From: Streptomyces sp. NBC_00539
GTDB taxonomy: Bacteria > Actinomycetota > Actinomycetes > Streptomycetales > Streptomycetaceae
Length of the DNA stretch: 64,000 bases
Assembly (NCBI RefSeq): GCF_036346105.1
Contig: NZ_CP107811.1
Coordinates: 2,300,501-2,364,500 of the forward strand
Reading direction: 5' to 3'
The notes under the pieces are model-generated. The model saw only the letters and a program-made list of their open reading frames with translations, was not told the origin of the DNA and searched no databases. Below are positions 25,667-33,942 of the stretch, in pieces; positions within the stretch are counted from its first letter, which is position 1, and the number at the start of each line of letters is the position of its first letter. A program made the translations under genes and the position numbers.

Positions 25667-26170
25667 TCAGCGGTCGGCCACCCGCATCTCGAACCAGGTG
25701 ATCTTTCCACGCGGCAGCAGGTCGGCGCCCCAGCGGTCGGACAGCTTGTCCACGAGGAACAGCCCCCGGCCCGTGGTGTCCATCTCGTGGACCGGCATCA
25801 GACAGGGCAGCCCGCGGGAAGGGTCGCGCACCTCCACCCGGATCCACCCGCGACGGCGCACCAGCCGTAAGCCGAACGACCGCGCCCCGGTGTGCCGCAC
25901 GGCGTTGCCGACGAGTTCGGAGACCAACAGGACGGTGTGCTCGGCGATCTGCGGCGACAGCCCCCACAGCCGGATCACCACGGACTGGGTCAGGCGGCGC
26001 GCCGTACCGGCGGATTCGGGCATGGACGGCAGCGTGACTTCCGCCTCGGCGGGGTTGCCGTACAACTCCAGGGCCCGCAGCCCCTGCTCCTCCTCAAGAG
26101 CCGCCGCGATCCGTACCGCCGAAGCGCTGCCGCGCTGCCGCGGCTGCTCCACACCCTCCAGGCCCGCCAT
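25667..26170 (-). CDS. Anti-sigma-factor-like ATP-binding protein (HATPase_c_2)
   Basis: A 167-residue single-domain GHKL ATPase of the RsbW/SpoIIAB-like class abundant in Streptomyces. The N box is VSELVGNAVRHTG, the G1 box VEVRDPSRGLP, and the G2 box TGRGLFLVDKLSDRWG. Such proteins usually act as anti-sigma factors or serine kinases for STAS partners; no partner gene is adjacent. I take the ATG at 26170, but the frame is open to 26323 and the ribosome site is weak, so the first residues are uncertain. Confidence 0.85.
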   Translation of the reverse strand: MAGLEGVEQPRQRGSASAVRIAAALEEEQGLRALELYGNPAEAEVTLPSMPESAGTARRLTQSVVIRLWGLSPQIAEHTVLLVSELVGNAVRHTGARSFGLRLVRRRGWIRVEVRDPSRGLPCLMPVHEMDTTGRGLFLVDKLSDRWGADLLPRGKITWFEMRVADR

Positions 26171-26421
26171 GCACCCATCATGGACGGCCGCACCGCCGCT
26201 CCGGGCCGTTCCGCGGGAAAACACCCCCCGGGGTCCACTGGCCCCCGGGGGGCGTTCCGGCATATGCGCAAGGCAAACAGGGAGCCGCGCCACCGGTCCG
26301 ACCTGGGGTGACACGGTGCGCACCGGTGATCACGGTGAGTGGATCACTGCTGCGCCTTAAGGCTCCCTTAAGGCCTGGCTAATCCACCCCCAAGGAGGAA
26401 CCGGCCACAACCGGCCGCGCC

Positions 26422-27189
26422 TCAGAGGAACTTGGCCTTGCCCGGACCCTCCTCGACGAAGCTGCGCATACCGCGCTCGCGGTCCTCGGTGGCGAACAGA
26501 CCGGCGAACCAGTTGCGTTCGATGGTGAGCCCGGTGTCGATGTCCGCCTCCAGCCCGGCGTCCACGCACTCCTTGGCGGCGCGCAGCGCCAGGGCCGGGC
26601 CCTGCGCGAGCTTCGCCGCCCAGGCGTGCGCCTGCTCGTACACCTCGGCCGCCGGCACGACCCGGTCCACGAGCCCCAGGGTGAGCGCCTCGTCCGCCTT
26701 GACCATGCGGCCGGTGAAGATGAGGTCCTTGGCCTTGGAGGGACCGATCAGCCGGGACAGCCGCTGCGTGCCGCCGGCGCCCGGGATCAGGCCGAGCAGG
26801 ATCTCGGGCTGGCCGAGCTTGGCGTTGTCGGCCGCGATCCGGTAGTCGGCGCACAGCGCGAGCTCACAGCCGCCGCCCAGGGCGTAGCCGGTGACGGCCG
26901 CGACGACCGGCTTGGGAATGCGCGCGACGGCGGTGAAGGCGTCCTGGAGCCCGCGGGAGCGGGCGACCATGGCCGCGTGGTCCATCGTCTGCATCTCCTT
27001 GATGTCCGCGCCGGCCGCGAACACCTTCTCGCCGCCGTAGATGATCACCGCACGGACGTCGGCGCGGTCGGTGGCCTCCACCGCGAGCTCGCGCAGCCGG
27101 TCCTGGGTGGCGATGTCCAGGGCGTTCATGGGCGGCCGGTCCAGACGCAGGGTGCCGACGCCTTCGGAGACTTCGAGAGAGAGGGTCAT
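26422..27189 (-). CDS. Enoyl-CoA hydratase/isomerase family protein
   Basis: A 255-residue crotonase-fold enzyme. The oxyanion-hole stretch is FAAGADIKEM, and the two catalytic glutamates lie in ALGGGCELALCADYRIA and LGQPEILLGLIPGAGGTQRL, so a hydratase activity is plausible. Length and the C-terminal EDRERGMRSFVEEGPGKAKF are standard. It probably serves fatty-acid beta-oxidation. The ATG at 27189 begins MTLSLEVSEGVGTLRLDRPP. It is a single gene with no operon partners. Confidence 0.93.
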   Translation of the reverse strand: MTLSLEVSEGVGTLRLDRPPMNALDIATQDRLRELAVEATDRADVRAVIIYGGEKVFAAGADIKEMQTMDHAAMVARSRGLQDAFTAVARIPKPVVAAVTGYALGGGCELALCADYRIAADNAKLGQPEILLGLIPGAGGTQRLSRLIGPSKAKDLIFTGRMVKADEALTLGLVDRVVPAAEVYEQAHAWAAKLAQGPALALRAAKECVDAGLEADIDTGLTIERNWFAGLFATEDRERGMRSFVEEGPGKAKFL

Positions 27190-27220
27190 ACGGGGAAGGT
27201 TAGTGCCGGTTAACGCCGGG

Positions 27221-27253
27221 TGGCCCGGTGCTGTGGGTCACAGCACCGGGCCA
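27221..27253 (-). terminator. Terminator downstream of the first L,D-transpeptidase gene
   Basis: A perfect 15-base stem TGGCCCGGTGCTGTG/CACAGCACCGGGCCA with a 3-base loop, 22 bases after the stop codon at 27276. Confidence 0.85.
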
Positions 27254-27275
27254 CCGCATCACGTACCGGAGCGGA

Positions 27276-28502
27276 CTACTTGATCCACTCCGACCATTCC
27301 ATGTTCCAGCCGTTGAGGCCGTTGTCCGGGGCGATCTGCTTGTCCTTGGAGTTCTTCACGACGACCACGTCGCCGACGAGGGACTCGTTGAAGAACCAGG
27401 CGGCGGGCTGCTCGTCGTCACCGGCGCCGCGCGCGTCCTTGAGGCCGACGCAGCCGTGGCTGACGTTCTCCGAGCCGAACGTGCTGCTGGAGGCCCAGTA
27501 GTTGCCGTGCACGAAGGTGCCGGAGTTCGACAGGCGCATGGCGTGGGGGACGTCGGAGATGTCGTACTCGCCGCCGAAGCCGACGGTGGCGCCGTTCATC
27601 CGGGTCACCTTGTACTTCTCGCTGATGACCATCTGCCCGTTGTACGTGGTGGTCGACGGGGCGCCCGCGGTGATCGGCAGGTTCCTGAGCACCTGGTTGT
27701 CGCGGACGACCTCCATCGTGTGCGCGCTCGCGTCGACCGTGGAGACCTGGGAGCGGCCGATGGTGAAGTGGACGGTACGGGTCTGCTTGCCGTAGACGCC
27801 CGGGCGGCCCTCGACGCCGTCGAGGGCGATCTTCACGGTGACCTTGGTACCCGCGGCCCAGTACTTCTCGGGACGGAAGTCGAGCCGGTCGTTGCCGAAC
27901 CAGTGGCCCTCGACCGGCACGTTGGGCTCCGCCGTGACGGTGATGGCCTTCTCGACCGCCTCGGTGTTGGTGATGCCCCGGGTGAAGTTGATCGACACGG
28001 GCATGCCCACGCCGACGGTCTCGCCGTCCTCGGGGGTGTAGTGGCCGACGAAGGTGTTCGTCGGCGTGAGGGTGGTGAAGGTGGTGTCCTTCGCGGACTC
28101 CCGGCCGGCCTCGTCCTTGGCGACCACGTGCACCTTGTACTCGGTGGCCGCGGCCAGGTTGCGCGAGGGCTCCCAGCTGGCCCCGTCGGCGCCCATCTTG
28201 CCGTCGACCGCGTTGCCCTTGGTGTCGGCGACCGTCACCGTGGCGAGCTTGCCGCCGGTGCTGGATATCTTGAGGACGCCGCTCGTGGCGACCTCCTTGG
28301 AGCCGTCGTCCGGCTTGACGTTGACCACGGCCTTGGACGCCTCGGTGCCCGTCTTGCCGCCGCCCTTGCCGCCGGCGTTGTCACCGGCGCCGCCCCCGCT
28401 GTTTCCGCCGCCGCTGCACGCGCTGGTGAACAGCAGCGCCGCTCCCAGCAGGAGGGCCGGCAGGCCGGTGCGGACGCGGCCGCGAATCGGCTGCAGGTTC
28501 AC
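27276..28502 (-). CDS. L,D-transpeptidase lipoprotein with Ig-like domains, copy 1
   Basis: A 408-residue wall-remodelling enzyme that forms 3-3 peptidoglycan cross-links. The signal ends LLFTSAC (Cys29 lipidated), then a Gly/Ser-rich linker and two Ig-like domains (about 70-150 and 150-275), as in mycobacterial Ldt proteins. The YkuD domain has HGNYWASSSTFGSENVSHGC with catalytic Cys351 and its His. The start is the GTG at 28502 with GGAG 8 bases upstream; an ATG at 28517 is the alternative. The neighbouring paralogue has the same plan. Confidence 0.92.
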   Translation of the reverse strand: MNLQPIRGRVRTGLPALLLGAALLFTSACSGGGNSGGGAGDNAGGKGGGKTGTEASKAVVNVKPDDGSKEVATSGVLKISSTGGKLATVTVADTKGNAVDGKMGADGASWEPSRNLAAATEYKVHVVAKDEAGRESAKDTTFTTLTPTNTFVGHYTPEDGETVGVGMPVSINFTRGITNTEAVEKAITVTAEPNVPVEGHWFGNDRLDFRPEKYWAAGTKVTVKIALDGVEGRPGVYGKQTRTVHFTIGRSQVSTVDASAHTMEVVRDNQVLRNLPITAGAPSTTTYNGQMVISEKYKVTRMNGATVGFGGEYDISDVPHAMRLSNSGTFVHGNYWASSSTFGSENVSHGCVGLKDARGAGDDEQPAAWFFNESLVGDVVVVKNSKDKQIAPDNGLNGWNMEWSEWIK

Positions 28503-28646
28503 TCTTGTTCTCCCCATGTCCCCCGCGCGGACAGTCGCGCGCTTGTCGACAGGAAATCACATGGGGAGATCACGTGAAGGCACGGTCTTGTCACCGTTCC
28601 GTCCCAACTGGTGTGCGGGCCGTGTCCCGCCCCCGCGCCCCGGTCC

Positions 28647-29876
28647 TCAGCCGGTGGCGGAACCCGCCGCCCAGTCGGCCCAGGAGAGGTTCCAGCCGCC
28701 CAGGCCGTTGTCCGCCGCCACCGTCTTGTCCTGCGAGTTGACCACCTCGACCACGTCCCCGACCAGCGAGCGGTCGAAGAACCAGCCCGCCGGGGTGTCC
28801 GAGCCGCCGCCCTTGTCGTCGCGCAGGCCCACGCAGCCGTGGCTGGTGTTGAGGGAGCCGAAGGTGTCCGGGCTGGCCCAGTAGTTGCCGTGCAGGAAGG
28901 TGCCCGAGGTGGTGAGCCGCATGGCGTGGGGGACGTCGGGGATGTCGTACTCGCCGCCGAAGCCGACCGTCTGACCGTTCATGCGCGTGACGTCGAACAT
29001 CTCCATCACCACCATCTTGCCGTTGTAGGTGGTGTTCTTGGGCGCCCCCGCGGTGATGGGCAGCGTCTGCAGCAGCCGGCCCTCGCGGCGGACCTCCATG
29101 GTGTGCGCGGCCGCGTCCACGGTGGAGACCTGCGAACGGCCGACCTTGAAGGTGACCGTCTTGTCCTGGACGCCGTACGCGCCGGGCGAGCCCTCGACGT
29201 CGCGGAGGTTCATCCGGATGGTGACGTGGGTACCGGGCTTCCAGTACTCCTTGGGCCGGAAGTCGAGGCGGTCGTTGCCGAACCAGTGGCCGACGACCTT
29301 CACCGCGGGGACGGAGCTGACGGTGATGGCCCGTTCCACGGCGGCGCGCTGCCTGATGGAGCGGTTGAACCGGAAGGAGACGATCATTCCGGTGCCCACG
29401 GTGGAGCGGTTCTCGGGCCGGAAGTAGCCGATGAACCGCTCCTCCGGCACGTAGGTGGTGAAGGTGGTGTGCCGGGCCTGCCGGCGGTCGTGCCCGTCGA
29501 CGGCCACCGCGTCGACGGTGTACTTGGCCGCGAGCGCGAGCCGTCCGGCCGCCGGGTCGGGGCTCCAGCTGAGCCCGTCTTCGGCGATGTCCCCCGGGAC
29601 CCGCTCCTCCTGGGCGTCCTCGACCTTCGTGACCACCACCCGCTCCAGCCTCCCCTCGGTGATCTTGACGGTCAGCGGGCCGTCGGCGGGGACCCCCTTG
29701 GCGTTGTCCTCGGGGGTGATCCGGATGGCCTCGTCCGGCGACCGGGGTTTTCCGGGCAGCTGGATCTCGACCGGTGAACGGCCGTCCTCGGTGCAGCCGC
29801 TCAGGCCGCCCAGCAGGGCCGCCCACACCGCGACGGCCGCCGAGCCCGCCGCTGCCCGCCTCGTCAGAAGAGTCAC
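28647..29876 (-). CDS. L,D-transpeptidase lipoprotein with Ig-like domains, copy 2
   Basis: A 409-residue paralogue of the previous gene. The signal peptide ends GGLSGC (Cys28). There are two Ig-like domains, and the stretch VVGHWFGNDRLDFRP is almost identical to copy 1. The YkuD domain carries HGNYWASPDTFGSLNTSHGC, with Cys348 and the motif His. It differs in its first 60 residues and has a less Gly-rich linker. It is 144 bases upstream of copy 1 on the same strand and divergent from glgX. GTG at 29876, with GAGAGGG just upstream. Confidence 0.92.
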   Translation of the reverse strand: MTLLTRRAAAGSAAVAVWAALLGGLSGCTEDGRSPVEIQLPGKPRSPDEAIRITPEDNAKGVPADGPLTVKITEGRLERVVVTKVEDAQEERVPGDIAEDGLSWSPDPAAGRLALAAKYTVDAVAVDGHDRRQARHTTFTTYVPEERFIGYFRPENRSTVGTGMIVSFRFNRSIRQRAAVERAITVSSVPAVKVVGHWFGNDRLDFRPKEYWKPGTHVTIRMNLRDVEGSPGAYGVQDKTVTFKVGRSQVSTVDAAAHTMEVRREGRLLQTLPITAGAPKNTTYNGKMVVMEMFDVTRMNGQTVGFGGEYDIPDVPHAMRLTTSGTFLHGNYWASPDTFGSLNTSHGCVGLRDDKGGGSDTPAGWFFDRSLVGDVVEVVNSQDKTVAADNGLGGWNLSWADWAAGSATG

Positions 29877-30046
29877 GCCCTCTCAACGACCGGCCCCCTT
29901 GGGGGGAAACGTGGGGGCGGGCGACGTTCCGGGCCGGGCAGTTCGGGCAGAACAGTGTGAAGGACCAGACGGGGGCGGGCCCGGGCCGGGACGCCGGGGC
30001 CGCACTCCCCTGCCCCCGCAGGTACCGAGAGCCGTGGAGGCGGGCA

Positions 30047-32446
30047 GTGTCGAGCGCAGCCGAGCAAGAGGCGGTGGAAACCGTCGCCGGAGAGGTACGG
30101 GTCGACGTGAGCGCGCCCGCGCCGCCCGTCGACGGGCGACCGGACGGGCATCCGCAGGACCGGCCCAAGGGCCTCGCCGACGGCGTCGACGGCGCCCATG
30201 GCCGCAATGGCGCCCACGGGCAGATCGCCGGGCAGGTCGTCGGCCGCCCCAAGGCCCGGAGCGTGCGGGTACAGGCGCCCCCGGGGCCGCCGGTGTGGCC
30301 CGGCTCCTCGCACCCGCTGGGCGCCCGCTACCGGTCGGGCCCGGACGGGACCGCGGGCACCAACTTCGCGCTGTGGGCGCCGGGCGCCGAGGCGGTGGAA
30401 CTGTGCCTGTTCGACGGGCAGGGCGCCGAGACGCGCTGCTCCCTGACGGAGCTCACCCACGAGATCTGGCACGGCTTCATCCCCGGCGTGCGGCCCGGGC
30501 AGCGGTACGGGTTCCGGGTGCACGGCCGCTGGGACCCGTGGACGGGGGCTCGCCACAATCCGGCGAAGCTGCTCCTGGACCCGTACGCCCGGGCCGTGGA
30601 CGCGCGGCCGGGCAACGACTACGGCGCACTGCCGCCGGAGGTGTACGGCCACGTGCGGGACTGGCCGCAGCAGTACATCGCGGACACCGTGCGCGACGAC
30701 CGGGACTCGGCCCCGCACGTCCCCAAGGGCGTCGTGGTCCACGATGACGACGACTGGGCGGATGACGTCCGGCCGAAGACCCCCTGGGCCGACTCGGTGA
30801 TCTACGAGCTGCACGTGCGCGGGTTCACGATGCGCCATCCGGGCGTTCCCGAGCAGCTGCGCGGCACCTACGCGGGGCTCGCCCATCCCGCCGCAGTCGA
30901 CCACCTGACCCGCCTCGGGGTGACGGCGGTGGAGCTGCTGCCGGTGCACCAGTTCGCGCACGAGGACCACCTGCTGCGCAGGGGGATGCGCAACTACTGG
31001 GGCTACAACTCGATCGGCTACTTCGCCCCGCACGCCGCGTACTCGTCGAGCGGTACGGCCGGCCAGCAGGTCGGCGAGTTCAAGCGGATGGTGCGGGCGC
31101 TGCACGCGGCCGGGATCGAGGTCATCCTCGACGTGGTCTACAACCACACGGCGGAGGCCGGCGAGCTGGGGCCGACCCTGTCGCTGCGCGGGATCGACAA
31201 CCGGGGCTACTACCGGCTCCAGAACGACCAGCGCCGGTACGCGGACTACACGGGCTGCGGCAACACCCTGCACGCCGGGCGGCCGAACGTGCTGCGGCTG
31301 ATCACCGATTCACTGCGGTACTGGGTGACGGAGATGGGGGTCGACGGCTTCCGCTTCGACCTGGCGGCGGCCCTGGCCCGCTCGATGCACGACGTGGACA
31401 TGCTGTCGCCGTTCCTCGCGGTGATCGCCCAGGACCCGGTGCTGCGGCGGGTCAAGCTGATCGCGGAGCCCTGGGACGTGGGCTCGGGCGGCTACCAGGT
31501 GGGCGCGTTCCCGCCGCTGTGGACCGAGTGGAACGACCGCTACCGGGACGCCGTCCGGGACTTCTGGCGCGGCGCGCTGCCCGACGTGCGGGACCTGGGG
31601 TACCGGCTGTCGGGGTCGAGCGACCTGTACGCGTGGGGCGGGCGGCGCCCGTACGCGTCGGTGAACTTCGTGACCGCGCACGACGGTTTCACGCTGCGGG
31701 ACCTGGTGTCGTACGAGCGCAAGCACAACGAGGCCAACGGGGAGGACGGCCGGGACGGCACCAACGACAACCGGTCGTGGAACTGCGGGGCGGAGGGCGA
31801 GACGGACGACCCCCGGATCGGGGCGCTGCGCCGGCGGCAGCTGCGCAACCTGCTCACCACGCTGCTGCTGTCGACCGGGGTGCCGATGCTGGTCGCGGGC
31901 GACGAGTTCGGCCGGACGCAGGGCGGCAACAACAACGCGTACTGCCAGGACAGCCCGACGAGCTGGCTGGACTGGTCACTGCTGGAGGACCCGTCCTGGC
32001 GGGAACTGTTCGCGCTGACCACCAGGCTGACCGCGCTGCGCCGGGAGCATCCGGTGCTGCGCAGGCGGGCGTTCTTCTCGGGGCGGGCGCAGGACGCGGA
32101 CGGCCTGCGCGACCTGGCGTGGTTCACCCCGGCGGGCACGGAGATGACCGAGCGGGACTGGTACGCGCCCGCCGCGGCGCTGGGCCTGTACCTGTCGGGC
32201 CGGGACATCCCGGGCCGGGACGAGCGGGGGCGGCAGGTGAGCGACGACAGCTTCCTGGCGTTGCTGCACGCCGGGGACCGGCCGGTGGAGTGGATGCTGC
32301 CGGGCGCGCCGTGGGCGGCGTCGTACGAGCTCGTGCTCGACACCTCGCGGGAGGAGCAGGCGACGGCACCGGGTACCCGCCACCGGGGCGGCGAGCGGAT
32401 GACGGTCCCCGCGCGGGCGGTGCTGCTGCTGCGGGTGGCGGGCTGA
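30047..32446 (+). CDS. glgX: Glycogen debranching enzyme GlgX
   Basis: A GH13 alpha-1,6-glucosidase that removes limit branches left by glycogen phosphorylase. The 799-residue protein has a low-complexity N-terminal arm of about 90 residues, a CBM48 domain (GTNFALWAPGAEAVELCLFD), then the barrel. The nucleophile is Asp438 in DGFRFDLA and the acid/base is Glu474 in LIAEPWDVG; the third acid is in FVTAHDGFTLRD. The C-terminal beta domain ends in PARAVLLLRV. I take the GTG at 30047, with GGAGG 6 bases upstream. The arm is about 80 residues longer than usual. It works with glgP and glgE/treS at the other end of the window. Confidence 0.95.
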   Translation: MSSAAEQEAVETVAGEVRVDVSAPAPPVDGRPDGHPQDRPKGLADGVDGAHGRNGAHGQIAGQVVGRPKARSVRVQAPPGPPVWPGSSHPLGARYRSGPDGTAGTNFALWAPGAEAVELCLFDGQGAETRCSLTELTHEIWHGFIPGVRPGQRYGFRVHGRWDPWTGARHNPAKLLLDPYARAVDARPGNDYGALPPEVYGHVRDWPQQYIADTVRDDRDSAPHVPKGVVVHDDDDWADDVRPKTPWADSVIYELHVRGFTMRHPGVPEQLRGTYAGLAHPAAVDHLTRLGVTAVELLPVHQFAHEDHLLRRGMRNYWGYNSIGYFAPHAAYSSSGTAGQQVGEFKRMVRALHAAGIEVILDVVYNHTAEAGELGPTLSLRGIDNRGYYRLQNDQRRYADYTGCGNTLHAGRPNVLRLITDSLRYWVTEMGVDGFRFDLAAALARSMHDVDMLSPFLAVIAQDPVLRRVKLIAEPWDVGSGGYQVGAFPPLWTEWNDRYRDAVRDFWRGALPDVRDLGYRLSGSSDLYAWGGRRPYASVNFVTAHDGFTLRDLVSYERKHNEANGEDGRDGTNDNRSWNCGAEGETDDPRIGALRRRQLRNLLTTLLLSTGVPMLVAGDEFGRTQGGNNNAYCQDSPTSWLDWSLLEDPSWRELFALTTRLTALRREHPVLRRRAFFSGRAQDADGLRDLAWFTPAGTEMTERDWYAPAAALGLYLSGRDIPGRDERGRQVSDDSFLALLHAGDRPVEWMLPGAPWAASYELVLDTSREEQATAPGTRHRGGERMTVPARAVLLLRVAG

Positions 32447-32596
32447 GGCGCGGGGCCCCCGCTCGCCCCTGTGCACCGCCGCTTCAAGACGTAAGGGCGC
32501 ATCCGGAACCGAAAGCCGTGTGCGCCCTGCGATGATGTGCCCTTCGTACACACACGCGTCGCACACACGTGCGCGCCGCGAAGGGGGCTTACGTCC

Positions 32597-33337
32597 ATGC
32601 CGACAGTCGGGACCGCGCTGCGGGAGCTGCGCGGAGCGCAGAAGTCGGCGAAGGGGGTGTCGCTCTACTCGCGGTTCGTCAACCGGCCCGCCGGGCGGTA
32701 CCTGGCCGCCGGTTCGTACGCGCTCGGGCTCACCCCGAACCAGGTGACGCTGGTCAGCGCCGCGTTCAGCTTCGCCGCCGTGGCGGCGGTCGCACTGGCC
32801 GCACCCTCGTGGGGGCTGGGGGTCGCGGTGTGGGCCGCGCTCGCGGTGGGCTTCGCCTTCGACTCGGCGGACGGACAGCTGGCCCGGCTGCGCGGGGGCG
32901 GCAGCGCTGCGGGCGAGTGGCTCGACCACGTCGTGGACTGCGCCAAGCTGACCGCGCTCCACACCTGCGTACTGATCGCCTTCTACCGCTTCCCCGACGC
33001 GTACGGGATCGCGGGCGACGACGGGACGGGGTCCGGCGGCTGGCTGCTGGTGCCGCTCGGCTTCCAGTTCGCGGCCGTCGTCACCTTCTTCGGCGGCCTC
33101 CTCACCGAGAAGCTCAAGCCCCGGCCGGCGCCGGGGAGCCCCGCCGCCGCCCCCTCGACGCTGCGCGCGGTGGCCTTGCTGCCCGTGGACTACGGGGTGT
33201 TCTGTCTGGTGTTCCTGCTGCTCGGCGGCGGCGGGCTGTTCCGCTGGGCGTACGCGGCGCTGGGCGCGGTCGCCGCGCTGTTCCTGCTGGCGTTCCTCGC
33301 GAAGTGGTTCCGGGAGCTCAGCGCAGTTCCGCGGTGA
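32597..33337 (+). CDS. CDP-alcohol phosphatidyltransferase family protein
   Basis: A 246-residue membrane enzyme that exchanges CMP for an alcohol on a CDP-activated substrate. The family signature is complete: FDSADGQLARLRGGGSAAGEWLDHVVD, giving D-x2-DG-x2-AR-x9-G-x3-D-x3-D, so the metal site should be intact. Six hydrophobic segments follow. The ATG at 32597 has AAGGGGG upstream. Its 3' end overlaps the convergent cytidylyltransferase gene by 20 bases. The alcohol acceptor cannot be told, but the neighbour's likely substrate is a phosphorylated polyol. Confidence 0.9.
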   Translation: MPTVGTALRELRGAQKSAKGVSLYSRFVNRPAGRYLAAGSYALGLTPNQVTLVSAAFSFAAVAAVALAAPSWGLGVAVWAALAVGFAFDSADGQLARLRGGGSAAGEWLDHVVDCAKLTALHTCVLIAFYRFPDAYGIAGDDGTGSGGWLLVPLGFQFAAVVTFFGGLLTEKLKPRPAPGSPAAAPSTLRAVALLPVDYGVFCLVFLLLGGGGLFRWAYAALGAVAALFLLAFLAKWFRELSAVPR

Positions 33338-33815
33338 GGGGTTCCGGGAGCGGCTGCGCCAGCGCGTCCAGCGCCCGGCGCAGCTGCGTGCTGGAGGTGT
33401 GCACCGTGTAGGGGAAGTAGACGACGTCGACCCCGTGCTCGGCGAAGTCCTTCTCCAGCCGGTCGCCCTTGGGCGTGCCGCGCCAGTCGTCGCCCTTGAA
33501 GATGACGTCGAAGCGGACCTGCTTCCAGGTCTCCACCTTGTCGGGGACCGTCTCCACGAAGGCGGCGTCCACGTACTTGACGCTGCGGACGATCTCCAGC
33601 CGTTCGACGAGCGGGATCATCGGCCGGCGGCCCTTGGCGAGCTCGGCCATCTCGTCGGAGACCACCCCGGCCACCAGGTAGTCGCACTGACTGCGGGCGT
33701 GCCGGAGGATGTTGAGATGTCCGATGTGGAACAGATCGTAGGCTCCGGGCGCGTAGCCGACGCGATACGGCCTGCGTGCGGGCGCGCCAAGGTCGGACAT
33801 GTCCTGCTCCGTCAT
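33318..33815 (-). CDS. Cytidylyltransferase-like nucleotidyltransferase
   Basis: A 165-residue nucleotidyltransferase of the TagD/GCT type. GYAPGAYDLFHIGHLNIL contains the HxGH active site, VIFKGDDWRGTPKGDRLEKDF holds the second loop and YTVHTSSTQLRR the conserved S/T-x-x-R end. It probably activates a phospho-alcohol such as glycerol-3-phosphate to a CDP-alcohol. The start is ATG 33815, or 33800 with GGAG 6 bases before it. It is convergent with the CDP-alcohol phosphotransferase gene, with 20 shared bases. The pair suggests one pathway delivering a CDP-linked headgroup. Confidence 0.88.
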   Translation of the reverse strand: MTEQDMSDLGAPARRPYRVGYAPGAYDLFHIGHLNILRHARSQCDYLVAGVVSDEMAELAKGRRPMIPLVERLEIVRSVKYVDAAFVETVPDKVETWKQVRFDVIFKGDDWRGTPKGDRLEKDFAEHGVDVVYFPYTVHTSSTQLRRALDALAQPLPEPLTAELR

Positions 33816-33942
33816 CTCTTACCCCCCAGAAGCCACACCCCCCGGCGTGGCGGATCAGCAGACAATAGCGTGCACGTTCCGCACCACGCCGGTGAACGAA
33901 TAGGGTGACGAGCGCATCATCCAGGGGAGAAGGGGACGTTCA

